A stretch of DNA of 64,000 nucleotides from Temnothorax longispinosus (GCF_030848805.1 NC_092362.1:4464001-4528000); one strand, 5' to 3'. Shown: positions 14,201 through 27,700, counted from the first letter of the stretch. Translations and numbers: made by a program. The notes: generated by a model from the sequence alone, not told the origin.

Positions 14201-14288
14201 TCCAGAACTTCCGCTGCTTGTCGGTCGCCCTGAGCTTCCTCGCCTCGCAGATCTCGATCTTCATCTTGCCGGAGAACATGGTGAACAT
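5271..14288 (-). CDS. Pkc98E: Novel protein kinase C, epsilon type (Pkc98E-like), nine exons
   Basis: Seen: phase-consistent exons 14288-13941, 9426-9369, 9304-9094, 8253-8222, 7523-7453, 7171-7000, 6915-6202, 6112-5517 and 5435-5271 give about 788 residues, near the PKC epsilon length plus a longer hinge. An N-terminal C2-like domain (1-135) lacks the calcium-site pattern of classical PKC. A pseudosubstrate with Ala at the phospho-acceptor position (NRRRAMRRRIHQ) precedes two C1 zinc fingers (C1A in exons 3-5, C1B in exons 6-7). The hinge is Lys-rich then Asp/Glu/Ser-rich. The kinase domain starts near residue 450 with GKGSFGKV, AVKILKK, YRDLKLDN, DFGMCKE and activation loop TFCGTPDYIAPE; turn motif VLTPES follows. 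Known of the family: diacylglycerol-activated, calcium-independent Ser/Thr kinase recruited to membranes. The start is the ATG at 14288; a second in-frame ATG lies at 14279. Odd: the tail after the hydrophobic motif (FRGFSI) ends NPFRYTTQ if exon 9 is read to its stop, but a possible donor at 5287 could lead to another last exon. Confidence 0.93.
9740..10780. promoter_or_regulatory. GC-rich island inside PKC intron 1
   Basis: A sharply more CpG-rich block than the flanking AT-rich intron, just upstream of PKC exon 2 at 9426 in transcription order. It could hold an alternative promoter producing a form without the C2 exon, or an enhancer. No clear exon with a minus-strand donor was found in it. 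Confidence 0.3.
10943..11355. repeat. Three near-identical 140-bp tandem copies in PKC intron 1
   Basis: Copies start at 10943, 11083 and 11223 with AGATTATTACACGTGCGTTA and include a TAAAAGTAACTCC word. The first two are exactly 140 bp; the third has a 4-bp insertion (TAGG) and ends with divergence near 11355. Copies differ by only a few bases, so the array is young. Confidence 0.9.
11356..13480. other. AT-rich remainder of PKC intron 1
   Basis: No exon, RNA gene or repeat family recognised. Open frames such as 12538-12879 are rich in Ile, Phe, Lys and Leu as expected from AT-rich chance frames and have no splice support. Confidence 0.5.
13487..13760. repeat. Two-copy diverged tandem duplication, about 170 bp period
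   Basis: A GTCGTTCGT...CACCAGCAATGTA...CCTGTTTTC segment at 13487-13590 recurs at 13654-13760 with substitutions, including the GACGAAAGAAG / AACGAAGAAGG ending. Non-coding, inside PKC intron 1. Confidence 0.6.
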
Positions 14289-14316
14289 CCTCACGACGAG
14301 CCGGAGCGCCCCGCCG

Positions 14317-14344
14317 TCGACGACGACGACGACGACGACGACGG
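14317..14344. repeat. GAC triplet microsatellite in the PKC leader
   Basis: About nine CGA/GAC triplets immediately upstream of the PKC start codon, read as GTC repeats in the presumed 5' leader. Similar imperfect triplet tracts occur at 14605-14683 (GCC/GCT-rich) and 14895-14938, and a GC dinucleotide run at 15115-15133. Confidence 0.85.
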
Positions 14345-14510
14345 AGACCGGAGAGACGAGTGGACACCCGCGCGGACAGGCGGACAGGCGAGAGGCGGGA
14401 GGCGCGCGCGCGCGGCGCGGCGCGGCGCCGAGGAAAATCCGACGCGCTCTGTCCTGTCCTCTGCTCCGACCGTCGCGGACGGACAGGTGCCACCTCTCGT
14501 GGTGAACGCG

Positions 14511-14518
14511 CTTATATA
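14511..14518 (-). promoter_or_regulatory. TATA box candidate for the PKC gene
   Basis: TATATAAG reads on the minus strand, 223 bp upstream of the PKC ATG at 14288, in an otherwise GC-rich segment. A start about 30 bp downstream would give a 5' leader near 190 nt that includes the triplet repeat at 14317-14344. No transcript evidence is available. Confidence 0.4.
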
Positions 14519-15619
14519 GAAAATCGCGCCCACGCTTGTTACCCTACCTCTTCGCGCGTCTCAATCCATCCCTCTGTCTCGCTTTTTCATCTCTTTCTAC
14601 CTCTCTCCCGCCGCCGTCGCCGCCACCGCCACCACCGTCGCCGTCGCCGCCGCCGCTGCCACTGCCACTGCCACTGCCGCTGTGTCAAGTGTTCTTCTAT
14701 GCCTATGCCACCGCCACCTCCTCCTCGTCGTCGCCCTTTCCCTTTCCTCCTCCGCCACGGGCAGTACGGGCACTAACGAACGCGGTGCAATTATGAACAC
14801 TCCGCTGGGCGCTTGCCTTGCGTGCATAACAGGGACCAGCAGCGCGGCCTGTTCGCCGCTTCCGTTGCTGATCGCGGCAGCACGACGGGACGACGACGGT
14901 GCGACGACGACGATGACGACGACGCGACGAGGACGACGAGTACCGCGGGAGTACACGAGTACAGGGCCTGCCCTCGTTTCCTTCTTGTCCCCCTGACACC
15001 CATCGGGGCTTTCCTCTCGTCTTACCCCCGGGTGTGCCCCTCTTTCCCACCTTTTAGACTCTCGTCTACCCCTGTCCCTGTTTGAGAAATCGGCGACACG
15101 TAAATCGGCGAATCGCGCGCGCGCGCGCGCGCGGGGGGCCGTCACCCCCGCTTTTTCAACGGCGAACGCGGGACGACCTGGACGACGTATCCATGGGCCG
15201 TGAAACGCGCGACACTCGGCCTGTCCTAGGCTGCCTCGCACCGACCCGAACGGAATCGAGGACCGCTCGATTGCTCATTTACGTTCCACACTAACGAACA
15301 TCGACCGCATTCCAGGCCTACCACGGACGGCTCCGGGTGCCTAGACTCCCCGTGCTCCGTTCACGGTGGAGCTCGTTCGGTTTTCGTCTAGGGAGCGGTA
15401 TCTTTGTCTCCCCTCCCCTATGTTTTCCTCTTCTCGCGAGAGGCTAGGAGGGAAGGCAGAAGAACGAGGTTGGCAGAACTGGTTAGAGGATCCCGTCGTC
15501 ATCGGGGCATCGGGGGCATTAAATGCGTGAAGCCAACGTCTCCGGCGCCTTGGGTCTCATCGTCACCGGGGCTTTGTGGATTTAGCCGTCTTAGTGTTAG
15601 CCGTCTAACGAAGACGTTA

Positions 15620-16378
15620 AAGGACCCCGCACAAAACCACAGGAAAGAGCCGTTCTGTCGAATTGGCTAAAACTTTGGGAATCGGTAGTTTATGTGATGC
15701 TGATTAAAAGTTTCAACGGGCACGAAGTCCGAAAATTGCCAGTTTTCAAGATACTAGAGGTCAAAAGTTGGGAATATAGCCAATAGATCTAGCTCACATG
15801 GGTTAGCTACGCACGCATCGACCGCACTCATTGAGACGGAACTTGTTCAAAGGATGTGTGAAGACTCAGGATAAGCAATAGCTACGCAACATTCGTGCAG
15901 CTAATACGGTCAAGTTACTGATACGGCCAGATCGAGTATATGGCTCTTGGTAGCTTGCGCTAGCCGTTCTTAGCGCTATCCAGGATCAACGGCGTGGACG
16001 TCTAAGAACGGGTAGCGCAAGCCAAGAGCCATATACTCGATCTGGCCGCATCAGTAACTTGGCCATATTAGCTGCACGAATGTTGCGTAGCTATTGCTTA
16101 GCCTGACAGTCTTCACACATCCTCTGAACAAGTCCCGTCTCAATGTGGAACAAGTTGGTCCGTCTCAATGTGTGCCGTCGATGCGTGCGTGGACAACCCA
16201 TGTAAGCTAGATCTGTTGGCCATATTCCCAACTTCTGACCTCTCGTATCTTGAAAACTGGCCATTTTCGGACTTCGCGCTTATTGAAATTTTTGATCAGC
16301 ATCACAAACCTCCTGATTCCCAAAGTTTTAGCCAATTCGACAGAACGGCTTTTTCCTGTGGTTTTGTGCGGGGTCCTA
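15620..16378. mobile_element. Foldback (long inverted-repeat) element, about 759 bp
   Basis: The left arm beginning AAGGACCCCGCACAAAACCA is matched in reverse by the right arm ending TTTTGTGCGGGGTCCTA. The arms run almost to a short centre near 15970-16005, so nearly the whole element is palindromic at roughly 90 percent identity. A TA dinucleotide flanks both ends (15618-15619 and 16379-16380), consistent with a Tc1/mariner-type target duplication. No transposase is encoded. An 86-codon frame at 16168 runs across the arm and is a chance frame. Confidence 0.85.
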
Positions 16379-16380
16379 TA

Positions 16381-18706
16381 AATAGTATAATGAAATATAG
16401 CGGAATACCGAAAATGATATTACGTTAAGAGAATAAATTTAATGTTAAAATGCAGAATAGCATGAGAACAATTCGCTCTAATAAATAATTTCCACAGGTC
16501 GGTCTTTACCGGTCTTGTCGGTAAAAACTTTGTTGATAAAAACCTTCTGTTGATAAAAATCTTACAGCTAAAAACTTTGTCAATGACCTTAGCTGCAAAT
16601 TAATTAATTGGGAAATAAGTATTATATTGTTATTGATTAACTGATATAATTAAAAGGAAAATTACCTTTTCATGAAATAAAAAAGTAGACTTAATCTATA
16701 CTTTCCGATGTAGCTGGTATACTGTTTTCGTTTTGTGTCCGTGTGTGTAACAAAAATTCAATAGATTAATTAGATCAATAGAATAATTAGATGATTAAAG
16801 TCACTAAAGCGTTAATTAAAAAGCATTACTTTTACTTAAAAAATTTTCTTATTTACGATCGACAAGCGTACGTCTGATAGAAGATGTTATAACACACTTG
16901 CATTGATTTTCATCTGCATTATTCCCTTCCTTCGCTCATCTACTTTTAATTTTTTTCTTTGGGGCTTGAATGTAACAAAAGTTTTGAGGCAAAATAATTG
17001 ATTTTTAAATATCTTTTTTCTATATTTCTGATGTACAAGAAATAAGATATGTACTGCTTTTTTTAATTATCGCAGGAAATTTGAATTAATTCCTTCAAAA
17101 TTTCAACAAGTTCAGATCAAATATTATTAATAGATATGTATATATATAATATATAGATAATAGATTTATTATTATATTTAATATATTATATTATATATAT
17201 GTTACAATATATATTATTATGTATATTAATTATTACATCCAGGTTCACGATTGGAAACATTCATCGATAAACAGCTAATATCAAGCTATCGACATGGTTA
17301 CAATATAATACAGTTGCATATGATCATTATCTATTTATTTATTTTATTGAAAATTTAATTGCGGACAATGAAGTTTTTATTTTGTATTTATTAATAAATA
17401 AATATTTACTGCACGAAAGAATAGAAGACTGAAAAATTTGAGAGAAATCATGTTTCTAAAAAAATTTTTTGACTGTTTTTCAATTTGACTTATCTTAATA
17501 TGGTAGGGGAGGAATGGAATTTATGGGAACAATCTTGTATTGGAAAACAGGAGAATTCCGATCTTTATTCATCTATATAAATAATCGAACACAGTATAAA
17601 TCTATAAATATAATAATCTATTTACAATCGTGCGACGTATTAACGTAATGACATTCTGCACCTCGAGATTTTCAGACCTCGAGGGGCAACCTTGCGTTAA
17701 TGACTCCCACATCAAAGAGGTAATGAAGACAAATACCAATGAAAATAATAAAATCAATTCCCATACCTAGTTCCTCGACGATCAAACTAATGTCCATCGA
17801 TAAACTCGTCATTCGCGAGTAAACGTTTCCGATTTAGCAAAAGAATCACTATCTTACATCCTACTTTAGAGAAGCGTGGATTATATCTTTCGACCCTGTA
17901 TCAGAATCGCTTAAGTAAATTCACAAACGATTCATACATTTACAGTACCAGAATGATGAATATCAGATATGTCTTAATAGCTGTTTATATAGAATTTACG
18001 GTCTTATGTATAATCTATAAAGTTGATTAATAAACACCGGATCCAAAAGTATCGCATTTGTTTGATCGTCAAGTCTATGGTCCGTAACGATGAATCTCGT
18101 GTAGACAATAAATTAATGCGAGACTGACAGTGAGATATACATGACATTGTTCTGACTACAATGTATACTATACCGTGTACGACATTAATTCGCGTTTCCA
18201 GTTGCACTTCTAATTCTTGAGCCTCTGTTTATTAATAGCCGCTGTCGCGAGACTGACAGTTGAGAACAAATTCGGCTACTTGACATAAGATGTTTAAAAA
18301 CATTCAATGTTGCGAAAGCATAATTATATTCCTAATTATTCAATTTTTTTTTAAACAAACATTTTTCGAAAACGAAGACTCATCATATGTTGAGAAACCT
18401 TTTTCTACATTTTTGACATATCCTTTTACGAGAAATTATTCCCTTACCGATTATATTATCCGTACCGTAAAGATAAAAAGAATTTAGAAATAAAGAAAGG
18501 CGCAAGAATTGAAGAATTGCCGTGCAAGAGAGTTTATTATCCTTGGAAATGGCAAAGACACGTACTTCGAAGGATCCGACGCGTCCCTTTATACCCATAT
18601 ATTATACTCTCCATAAATCGCTACTTTGAGTACTCCTGGAAAAAGAAATTTAAGAATCACTGTCGTACAAGGTGGGAATTACCTATGTAAAAAGCGTTGA
18701 ATCGTT
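16381..18706. other. AT-rich intergenic stretch between PKC and the cysteine-rich gene
   Basis: Simple TA-rich tracts (for example 17140-17220) and no supported gene on either strand. It contains the presumed 3' untranslated region of the gene ending at 18707. Confidence 0.5.
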
Positions 18707-21700
18707 TTATGCTCCGACGATGGTGTCCGACGTATGAATGTTCTCCAGCATCTGCTGCGCCGCTGTCTCCTTTTCTTTTTCATTCTGCTCTGCTCTTGAT
18801 ATCACGTAAACCGGCTGTTGGCTATAAGCAAGAAAGTGTTGGTCCATGGAAAACGTCTTCGCGGGATCCTTTAGCTTCATCTACAACAGATTTATTTAGA
18901 TAGTTCAACGATCGATAGTCGGCATTGTAAATGATTCTAACGAACGTTAAAAATGTAGCAAGTACACTGTTAAATATTAAAAGATGAAATTTATACCGAT
19001 ATCTTGAGTAAATAGCATTTTGTTATTTTTAACTATCATGTGTGCCGAAATTTATGATTTTAACATAAAACAGTATTATTTTAACTCTATTTTAGTTAAA
19101 TCAACATTGTTTTAATTAAATTAACGACATATTGAATAGGAGCCTCAATGGCCTTAATGGCGAACCTATAGGAACGGTTAAAAATAACTCAAATTGAGTA
19201 TAACTTGACACTACAAATATAATAAAACAAAAATTAGATTTAGTAATAAAATAAAATTTAGCAGATAATCACATAGCTATTGCTAGATATAGAATACCTA
19301 TAAATACAGGTTTAATATCATATTATCTTATATATAGATTTTATGGATCCCTACTTTCTTGCGGTACAGCATCAGGAGAATGACGAGGCTGCTAATGACG
19401 AAGGCGCTACTCGCGGCGAGGACGATTGTGGCCGTTTGATAAAACGGCGTTTCCATTTGCGTGAGGATCTCACGTTGTTCCAACGCGACCATCCGGCTCT
19501 GTGTTGCCACGGGTGTGGAGCGATGCGTGAAACGCGAAGTCGTCGCGTCCGCGGACGAGCCCAGCATGGATAACTTTTGGATTCGCGTGAGTTCTTCCAG
19601 ATGGAACGCCACGTCCACCTTGTTCGCGCCAACGATCTCGAAGCTCAAGATCGCCGAATCCTGATTGATTTCCACTCGCACGTCTTTCCGGAGTCTCGCA
19701 CCGAGCTCGCGCAGAAAATTCTCGGCCTCTCGGACGAATCGCGTCTCGTCGCTGGCGAGGAACCGACCGGGGAAGCGTAACGTCACGTCGACAGCCTCGA
19801 CTGGAGTCGGCACTTTAATATATTAATGTAACAGATATTATAATTATGTTGCGTGTGCTGTACTGTAATATAACATTGTTTGAAAATTGTTTTATTAAAA
19901 TTTATAATTGAAAATTTTAATTTAATAACACAAAAACACGCTCGTGTGCATAGAAAAAAAGAAGTGTCAAATCACTTATACATATATTACGCAACAATTT
20001 TATGATTATACTGCGTTAAAAGATAACTTAAAGAAAACTTGCTTGAATAAAGTCATTTACATAGTTAAAGTTTTATACAGTTTAACAAAAAAAAAAAGTT
20101 AAAATAAAAAGTTGAGATTCTTATAAGAAGATTATAGATTGTTGCGTATATTCGAGTATATAAGTTTTGATTTCTTCTTTTTTTCTGCATGTGCATATAA
20201 TATTTAATTGCAGTCTCAATCACACATTTGTCGAGTTATTGCAATTAGGTTTTATATTTGAAGAAACCTTTCACTTACGGCAAATGCTCGTTCCCTTCAA
20301 AAATGGCTCAGATCCAATCAGTTGATTGCCGGCTTCGTCTACACACCAGCACGTGTCGCCGGCGCATTGTGTGGGCTCGAATCTACCCTGCGGGTCGCAT
20401 ATCGCCGGCACGTGACCTTTGTCCTTCATCGCCTGGCACCTGGTCCCGAGGATCTTTCCCACTTGCCGTTCGTCCGTTTCCAAGTTCAGCAGAGCGTCCT
20501 CCATGATCGCTTGAATCTCACGATCTATCTCCTGCGACTCCGGTCTTCTGCCGCCTCGTCTCGCTTGCCGAAAGTTGCACTTGGGCTCGGCGGTCCGGGT
20601 GAGCGAGCCCTTGATCGGTTGGCCTTTACGATTCACGCACCAGCAGACGCCGACGTGCTCCAGACATTGCACCGGTTCCCACGTGCCGCTGTCGGGATTG
20701 CACTTGGGCAGGAACGTGGGCTGCTTGAGCCGCTGCGACCGCTTCAGGTTTTTCTCGCGCAGCCTCTCGCACTGCGACAGCACGGGGCACACGGTGTCGC
20801 ACACCAGCCGGCTGGAGAAGTCGTTGTGGCCGAGGGTGCACTCGTGCTTACGCCGGCACTCGTTGCGCTCCGGATCGAAGAACCATCTCTCGGTCTCGTT
20901 GAAGCCCGCGCTCGGATTGCAGGGCACTCTTCGGGGCGGCTCGAAGCAGACCTCGCGCGGCTTCGGGCAGCACACCGCGTACTCGTCCAGCGGCGACAGC
21001 TCGCACTTGTGCGTCGACGGGCAGTGACGGCCGTGCGGGCCGCAGATTGCGATCGAGCCGTTTTGATCGAGCAACGGCGAGCTGTTCGGACAGGGATTGT
21101 CCTTCTTCGGCAGGCAGACCGGTACCGGAGGACAGGGCGGCGCGCTACACGCGACCTCCACCATGCGACACGCCTCGTTCTCGCCGCGGCACGTCACGCT
21201 GCGACACGGGTCGCGGCACGAGCACGTCGGACAGCCGGTGTCTGCGTTCAGCTCGAAGCCATCCGGACAGTCGAGCTTGCAGTCGATTTCCGGGCATCTC
21301 AAGGGCGTGTTGCAGCGCGGCACGACCCCTTCGAGGACCCGAGTACCCGCCGCTTCCTTGCCTTCCTCGTCCACGCACCAGCACATACCGTTGTGACATT
21401 GCACCGGCTCGAACGCGCCATCGGCATCGCACCTGGGTATGTAGATCCTCCTCGCGGGTTCGCCTGATTCCCTGGCGGCGTGCTCGGCGACCGCGCGAGC
21501 ATGCTGACAGGCCGTGGCCATGACCGGCGCCACGCATTGCGTGCCGCAGCCGGTCGAGCAACATTTGTCGCCGGACGGGCACTCCTGATCGTTGCTGCAC
21601 TGCAGCTCGCAGCTTGATGAACTCGGCACGAGATACGGACACTGACCCGGCTTGGTCGTGAGACACGCTGGTACTGCTGGACAATACTCGTTCGGACCGC

Positions 21701-24700
21701 AGTTTACATCGATCATCGTGCAGGTCTCGTGAGGATCGCAGGTGACATCGCGGCATGGCTCGTGACAACGACACTGCTCGCAACCGGCTTCGTCTACCTC
21801 GTAGCCGTACGGGCAAATCAGATTGCAGTACAGACGTTTGCAGATCCGCGTGAGTTCCTTGATGGCTTCGCAGTCAGCCGAGGCGGCCGGGTCCAGTCCG
21901 GTCTTCAAGATCACCCCGCGGTGATTCACACATTTGCAGCTCGTACCGTTGTGACACTGCAGAGACTTGTAGCCGCCGTCCTGTTCGCACTGAGGCGCCA
22001 GGATTGCCAAGGACATTCCCTCCCTCGTACCTTCCATGCGATCGTTAAAATCCCGAAGATACTCGCACACTAAATATTTTCGCAAAAAGAAATTGTCTTG
22101 TAAAAATCTCAAGAAGTAAAGTTTGATTTTTATAATTTTAATTTTTAAACTTTTATCTACGTATATCTAATATAATTCTACGTTTATCGTTATTGATGAA
22201 TAGATATCATTTATGATAATAATTAAAATAACTTTATCATTATTGTTTATTATGGCGAAATTACTTGTAGGTGCCTTTGCGGGGCTTGTCGTTTCCATAC
22301 AGCACACCGATCGACCGGCTTCCAGTACCATTGTGCACTTGTAGCCGTCGGGGCAAGTTTCGTTAGCGGAACATGTCGCGGCGTTTCCGTCTTGATCGAT
22401 CAGCGGTGTCCCGAGGATGCAGGGGCTCTTATAGGTCTTTTTAGGTTTGCATTCCGGTTTTGTCAGACAGAGAAAATCGGGACAGTTATTCTCCCGCTTC
22501 AGGACACATTCTTGTCCCTCAGGACATGGAAATCTATAAAAATAATAGTTTAAGATACATATCCGATTAATCCCTTATCATTAATCTCAATATATCAACA
22601 CGGTTTTTTTAAATCTATTATATAATTCTTGTAATTTTAATAATTTATAATCACTTTAAAAATAATTTTTTTAATTAGTAAAACAAATAAAAGATAATAA
22701 ATAAAATTATTATTTTTGGCTCGCAAATAAAGTATTAATTACTGTTGAGTGGCGATGCTTACCCCTCGCACGGATCATCGCATTCGCATGTCGGACAACC
22801 GGAAGCGTCCGTTTTGAAGCCGTACTGGCAAACCTGAGCGCACTGCTGAGACGTGCAAGATGTCGGGAGCGAACGCGCCTTGCTTATCGATCTACAATCA
22901 ATCTTCTCGGCGGGACCCATGGAGCCGGATATCTTTCTACCCTCATCGTCCACGCACCAGCAGACGAGGCCGTTTCTCGAGCACTGCCTCGTCTCGTAAC
23001 CTCCATCTGCACAATTATTTTGCACTTTACACTATTAAATATTAAAGTATGAAATTTAAATTAATCCCTGGTGGAAAAATGTTTCAGAATTTTTCATATT
23101 ATTAATCGGAATTTTTATGAAAATTTCAAGACTCAGAATTTTAAGATTTTCTCAGATTTTTATACAAATTAAAACATTCTTTAGAAAAACACAAAATAAT
23201 AATGAAATATTTCAGATTTTTCTCTCCCATCAACACCTCGTTGTAGAGATCTGAATAAATATGAGAAAATCCACACAATTTATCAGAAATTTTCATACAG
23301 ATACTGAAATATTCCGAAAATCCTCATTCAATTATTACTGAAAGCATCTAAGAAACATGACATATTTTTTCAGAATTTTTTATAAGTCTAAAATATAAGA
23401 AATTTTTTTCCCAGGAATATCTTGAGTTAAATAACATTGTTATTTTTAACTACCATATATGTAATAACTACCATATTCCGATGTGTGTCGAAATTTATTA
23501 TTTTAACACAAAACAGTATTATTTTAACTTCATTAGTTTAGTTAAATCAACGACATATTGAATAGGAGCAGTGATGATCTATAGGAATGATAAAAAATGA
23601 TTCAAACTAAGTATAATTTGACGCTACGAATTTAACAGTGTAGAAGCTCGACGTTTTCATCGCAAAGAAATGGCCGCGACGAGTCGTCTGATTGATGCGG
23701 ATACTTGATAGTTTATTCCTCACCTTCCATACACTGCGGAATGTAGCCACGACCCTGGCGCTCGGAGACGCTGAGTATCTCGGCAAGCATGCGGTCACGA
23801 TGGCACGCGCTGAGGTCTCGGGGTATCGTGCACACGTTACCGCCGCAATTCTTGTTGCTGCAGCACTTTTGGGGCCCGGGGCACTCGAGGTCGTAGCGGC
23901 AAGTGGGCCCGCACGAGCCCGTCGTCGACTCTTCTGCGGGGCACGTGCCGGGTCGTTGTAGCTTCACGCTGGACGGACAGCAGACCCCGTATTCCTGTTT
24001 GGGCTCCACCAGGCAGCTGTACATCGGCGGACAAGTTGGTTTACCTGGAGTGTCGCCGCAGAGAAACGGCCGTGGCGAATCGGTGATCTGCAAGGGCTCG
24101 CCTGCCGGACAGATTGTCGATAAGGATCTGGTCTTCCGACAGCTGGGTACCGGGGGACACGGCTCCCGAAAACAACTCACGGCGATTAGCTCGCACGTCT
24201 GTCCGGCACCCGGACAGGTAACGCCGCGACAGGGATCCCTGCACTCGCATTTGGGACAGCCGGTGATCTCATTGATCTATGGAGAACGTTGGGTCTTTTA
24301 ATAACAGACATTTTTGAAAAGCCTTTCTGTGCGAAAAGCATCGTAAATCAAGATTATTTTACGTGAAGTATCTCTATCTAGTTTAAAATTTTTAATTTTA
24401 CATAAATTCTCCTTTTTGTCTTTTAAAATTAAACACCAAAAATTGGAATTACACAGTGATTTGTGCGAAATGGATCAATTGTTTCGAAAAATACGAGAAA
24501 AATATTTAAGAACTTATTTTCGAAATGTAGGTGATAAGAGAAATAACAAAGATGAACTTTGGCATAAAAAGGAAGTTATTTTTTCCTGACTTTTTTCAAT
24601 ACTGATAATTTTTAATTTACGTTGAATATATCAAATATAAAGCAAATTTATATCTCGGATATACTTCGAATCCCAAGGGGCAGAGCATCCGACAGCTGTG

Positions 24701-27700
24701 AGCCGGGCAGTTCCGGGGCTTGTCGCAGTCGATGACATCCTTGCTGGGCGCCCTGGTGCCGGGTATCTCGGCGCCGATCTCGTCGACGCACCAACAGCTG
24801 CGGCCTTGCGGCTCGCATTGTATCCTCTCGAACTCGCCGGTCACGTTGCTGCATTGTGGCACGAACTGCGAGGGGCCCCGGGCGCCGAGGGCCCGCGACC
24901 TCCTCACAGCCGCCAAAGCCAGCTGTTCGCATCCGGTTAGCTCGCCCGCGACGCAGCGGAAGCCGCACGCGGTCTGACAGCAGCGTTCCTCCGGTGTGCC
25001 TTGGCATTGGTAGTCATTCTTACAGGCCGGTGCCCTCGATGGACACACGTTCTGTTCGACGAGGGCTGGACATCGACCGGCGGCTCTCAGCAACGGCTCT
25101 GCAAATTACGCGATTCGCAAATCCGGATAGAAGTCTCTCAGTTTTTAGATAGTTTAGCACGAAAAAATTAGAACAATTGTACAATTTATAAAATCCATTT
25201 TGAACATGATTTTCCGTTCAAAATGAATCTTTTTTTAATATTAGTTATTATTTAGTCATTAAATCTAACTAAAATTTAGTTAGATTTAATAGTAATGGAT
25301 TAATGATTTTTAATTATTGGTATTATGTTGGTAATTGTAGATTTATTTCACTTTCGCGCTGATGTCTTCGAATGACTCATGAATAACGAGGGTAGCAAAG
25401 ATTTCTAACGCATTTGATCATGTGATGATGTTTTATTAAAAAAATTGAATTTTTCTTTCTTTCTTTATAATTTCCAATTTTCTCATGCTATCGCAGTACA
25501 ATGTGTGATTTAGTTGAAATCCGAAAAGGATTCAGTATAGCTTTGTGTTCTTTTTTGCGGTGTATAAAAAGAAGTTTTAAAATTAATATCCAGGGATATC
25601 ATGGTTCAAAAAGTAACATTTCGCGAGCAATCAAGATTCATAGAGACTTTGTTTAGAGAAAATCAAAATTATTTAATTCTTTCCCCGGGAAAATGAATGT
25701 TAAAGATAATTTTCGGTTGAAAACAGAGCGACACAAAGCGTGTACCAAGCACACGCTGTGAGCCCAGATTTAAGTTGTATTAATGAGTTACATTAAGGGG
25801 AGCTTTAACAATTCACCGAGAAATAAGGTGCTTTCTCAGATGAGAAGCCGAGAGGCGGGGTTTTTGAGCACGCTCGGACTAAAGTGTAGCACAACGATGA
25901 TAATAATAATAAAAATAGCTGAAGCCGACGGCTAACGGTTCCTCGGCATCCTACTGCCACACTTACTATACTTACCTAACATGCTATGAGAGCGTTTCAA
26001 GGCGGCACCGTAATAGCAAATGCCTTCGGGCATTCAAGAAGAGAAAAAATATGGGATGAACGAACGAAATGTTTATCATTACAAAAAAAAATACGGAAAC
26101 GAATGTACAGAAACCGATATACCCTGGTAAAAAAAAAATTCTTATATTTTCTCAGAAATTTTCTAAGTTTTCTTATAGTAGATTTATGCAAAATTCTGAA
26201 AAAAAAGGCAAATTTCTCAGATACATCAGTAATAATTGGATAAGAATTTTCGGAATATTTCAGTATCTGTACGTATGAAAATTTCTGATAAATGAGTGGA
26301 TTGATTTTCTCATATTTATTCAGATTTCTACAAAGATGTGTTGACGGAAAAAAAATCTGAGATATTTTTCCACCAAGGTAAGTAAAAAACCGATAAAATT
26401 TCTAAAAGCGCGAGACTCAAATGACAATCGATCAGTTATTACAATTGCTTTTAATTTGAATTGGAGTCTCCAACTAAAAATACACACGGTATTGATAAGC
26501 AATAAGAATTTTAAAAAATGTACGAATAAATCTTTTCAATTTGAAGAATTAAGTTCCCGGTGCAAATTTATGCATGACGCGCATGGCAGTTCGCCGTGCG
26601 CGTTCCGTTACATGACACATATTAATACGCAGAGAACGGTGATGCACGTTCCTGTGACAAATGAAGAAAGTGCCCGGCTCGGACGGGCATACGCGAAAAG
26701 AAAATCCACCCGATATTCCGTTTAGGTGTCCTCCAGCGAAAGTCCCCGAGTACGATGCACGTACGGCATGGCGTTGCCTATCAATCGTCCGTTTGTGGCG
26801 TGCGCATTTTTGAACGTGCATTCTCGCGTCCGTCCGTTGAAACAAAGTTTTGTAAAAACCCAGGTGAAATTCGGATGGCTTTCGCCGCGCGTCCAATTAC
26901 CCAAATTGCCGATCCATCGCTCGCCGATTTCCTCGTCTCTCATATCTCTCATATCTCTATTCAAACAAGTCATGATATTCGTGATAGAATACACTATACC
27001 AGAATAAAATTCTATTGTATAATTATATAATTGTAAATTATATATTTTATATGTATATGTAGACCCCAAAAAGTTCGTTGTTTTTTATTCTATTTCCCAA
27101 TAAGCTCACAAATAGATTTAATATGTAACACATTGCCGAGTGAACATGTCACGCATGTATCTTCGATACAAATCTCCTTTAAAAGAGAGAAAGAAAAGAA
27201 AGAGTGAAAGGAGGGAGAGACTCGAGAAAAAAAAACGAAGGGATGTGTTTTAACGATGTAGGAGAAATTCCAATTTGTTATTGGCATGCAAATCGGATCG
27301 CTCTCGATATTTATTGGGACGATTGCATCCTGCTGTAACACATTGGAATGGGAATCGATTACCGGAATACGAAATCGCAATCGGGAAGTTTCTAAACAGC
27401 GCAATATCACATTATTATCGTGTATGGATACATCGCATTGCCGATCGTCTACGTCATGTACATTGATGACCGGAAAACGCGTGTGATTCACGCATGCGAT
27501 CACTCGACTGACTGTGCGTATGACATGAAACTCGTAATGGGTTTAATGATTATCGAGGATTGCAACCAATTTAATTCTGTCCAGTTTAGATTCCGAGGCT
27601 ACGCGCGAAAATGATCTCTATATCTCAATTCGTGACAGCAAAATCGCCGCGTATCTTGTTATGACGTGGAAAATTAAACTCGTTTGCAAATTTTCAATAT

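Noticed and set aside
13771..15241. Several long frames on both strands in the GC-rich PKC first-exon region
   Set aside because: They are Arg/Ala/Ser repeats produced by triplet microsatellites; only the C2-domain frame 14288-13941 has family similarity and a matching splice donor.
16168..16428. 86-codon plus-strand frame
   Set aside because: It lies within the arm of the foldback element and runs past its end; no domain or splice support.
20322..21467. 381-codon plus-strand open frame
   Set aside because: It is antisense to the cysteine-rich exon 20279-22069, is Arg/Ala/Leu-biased, has no domain, and arises from the GC-rich codons of the real gene.
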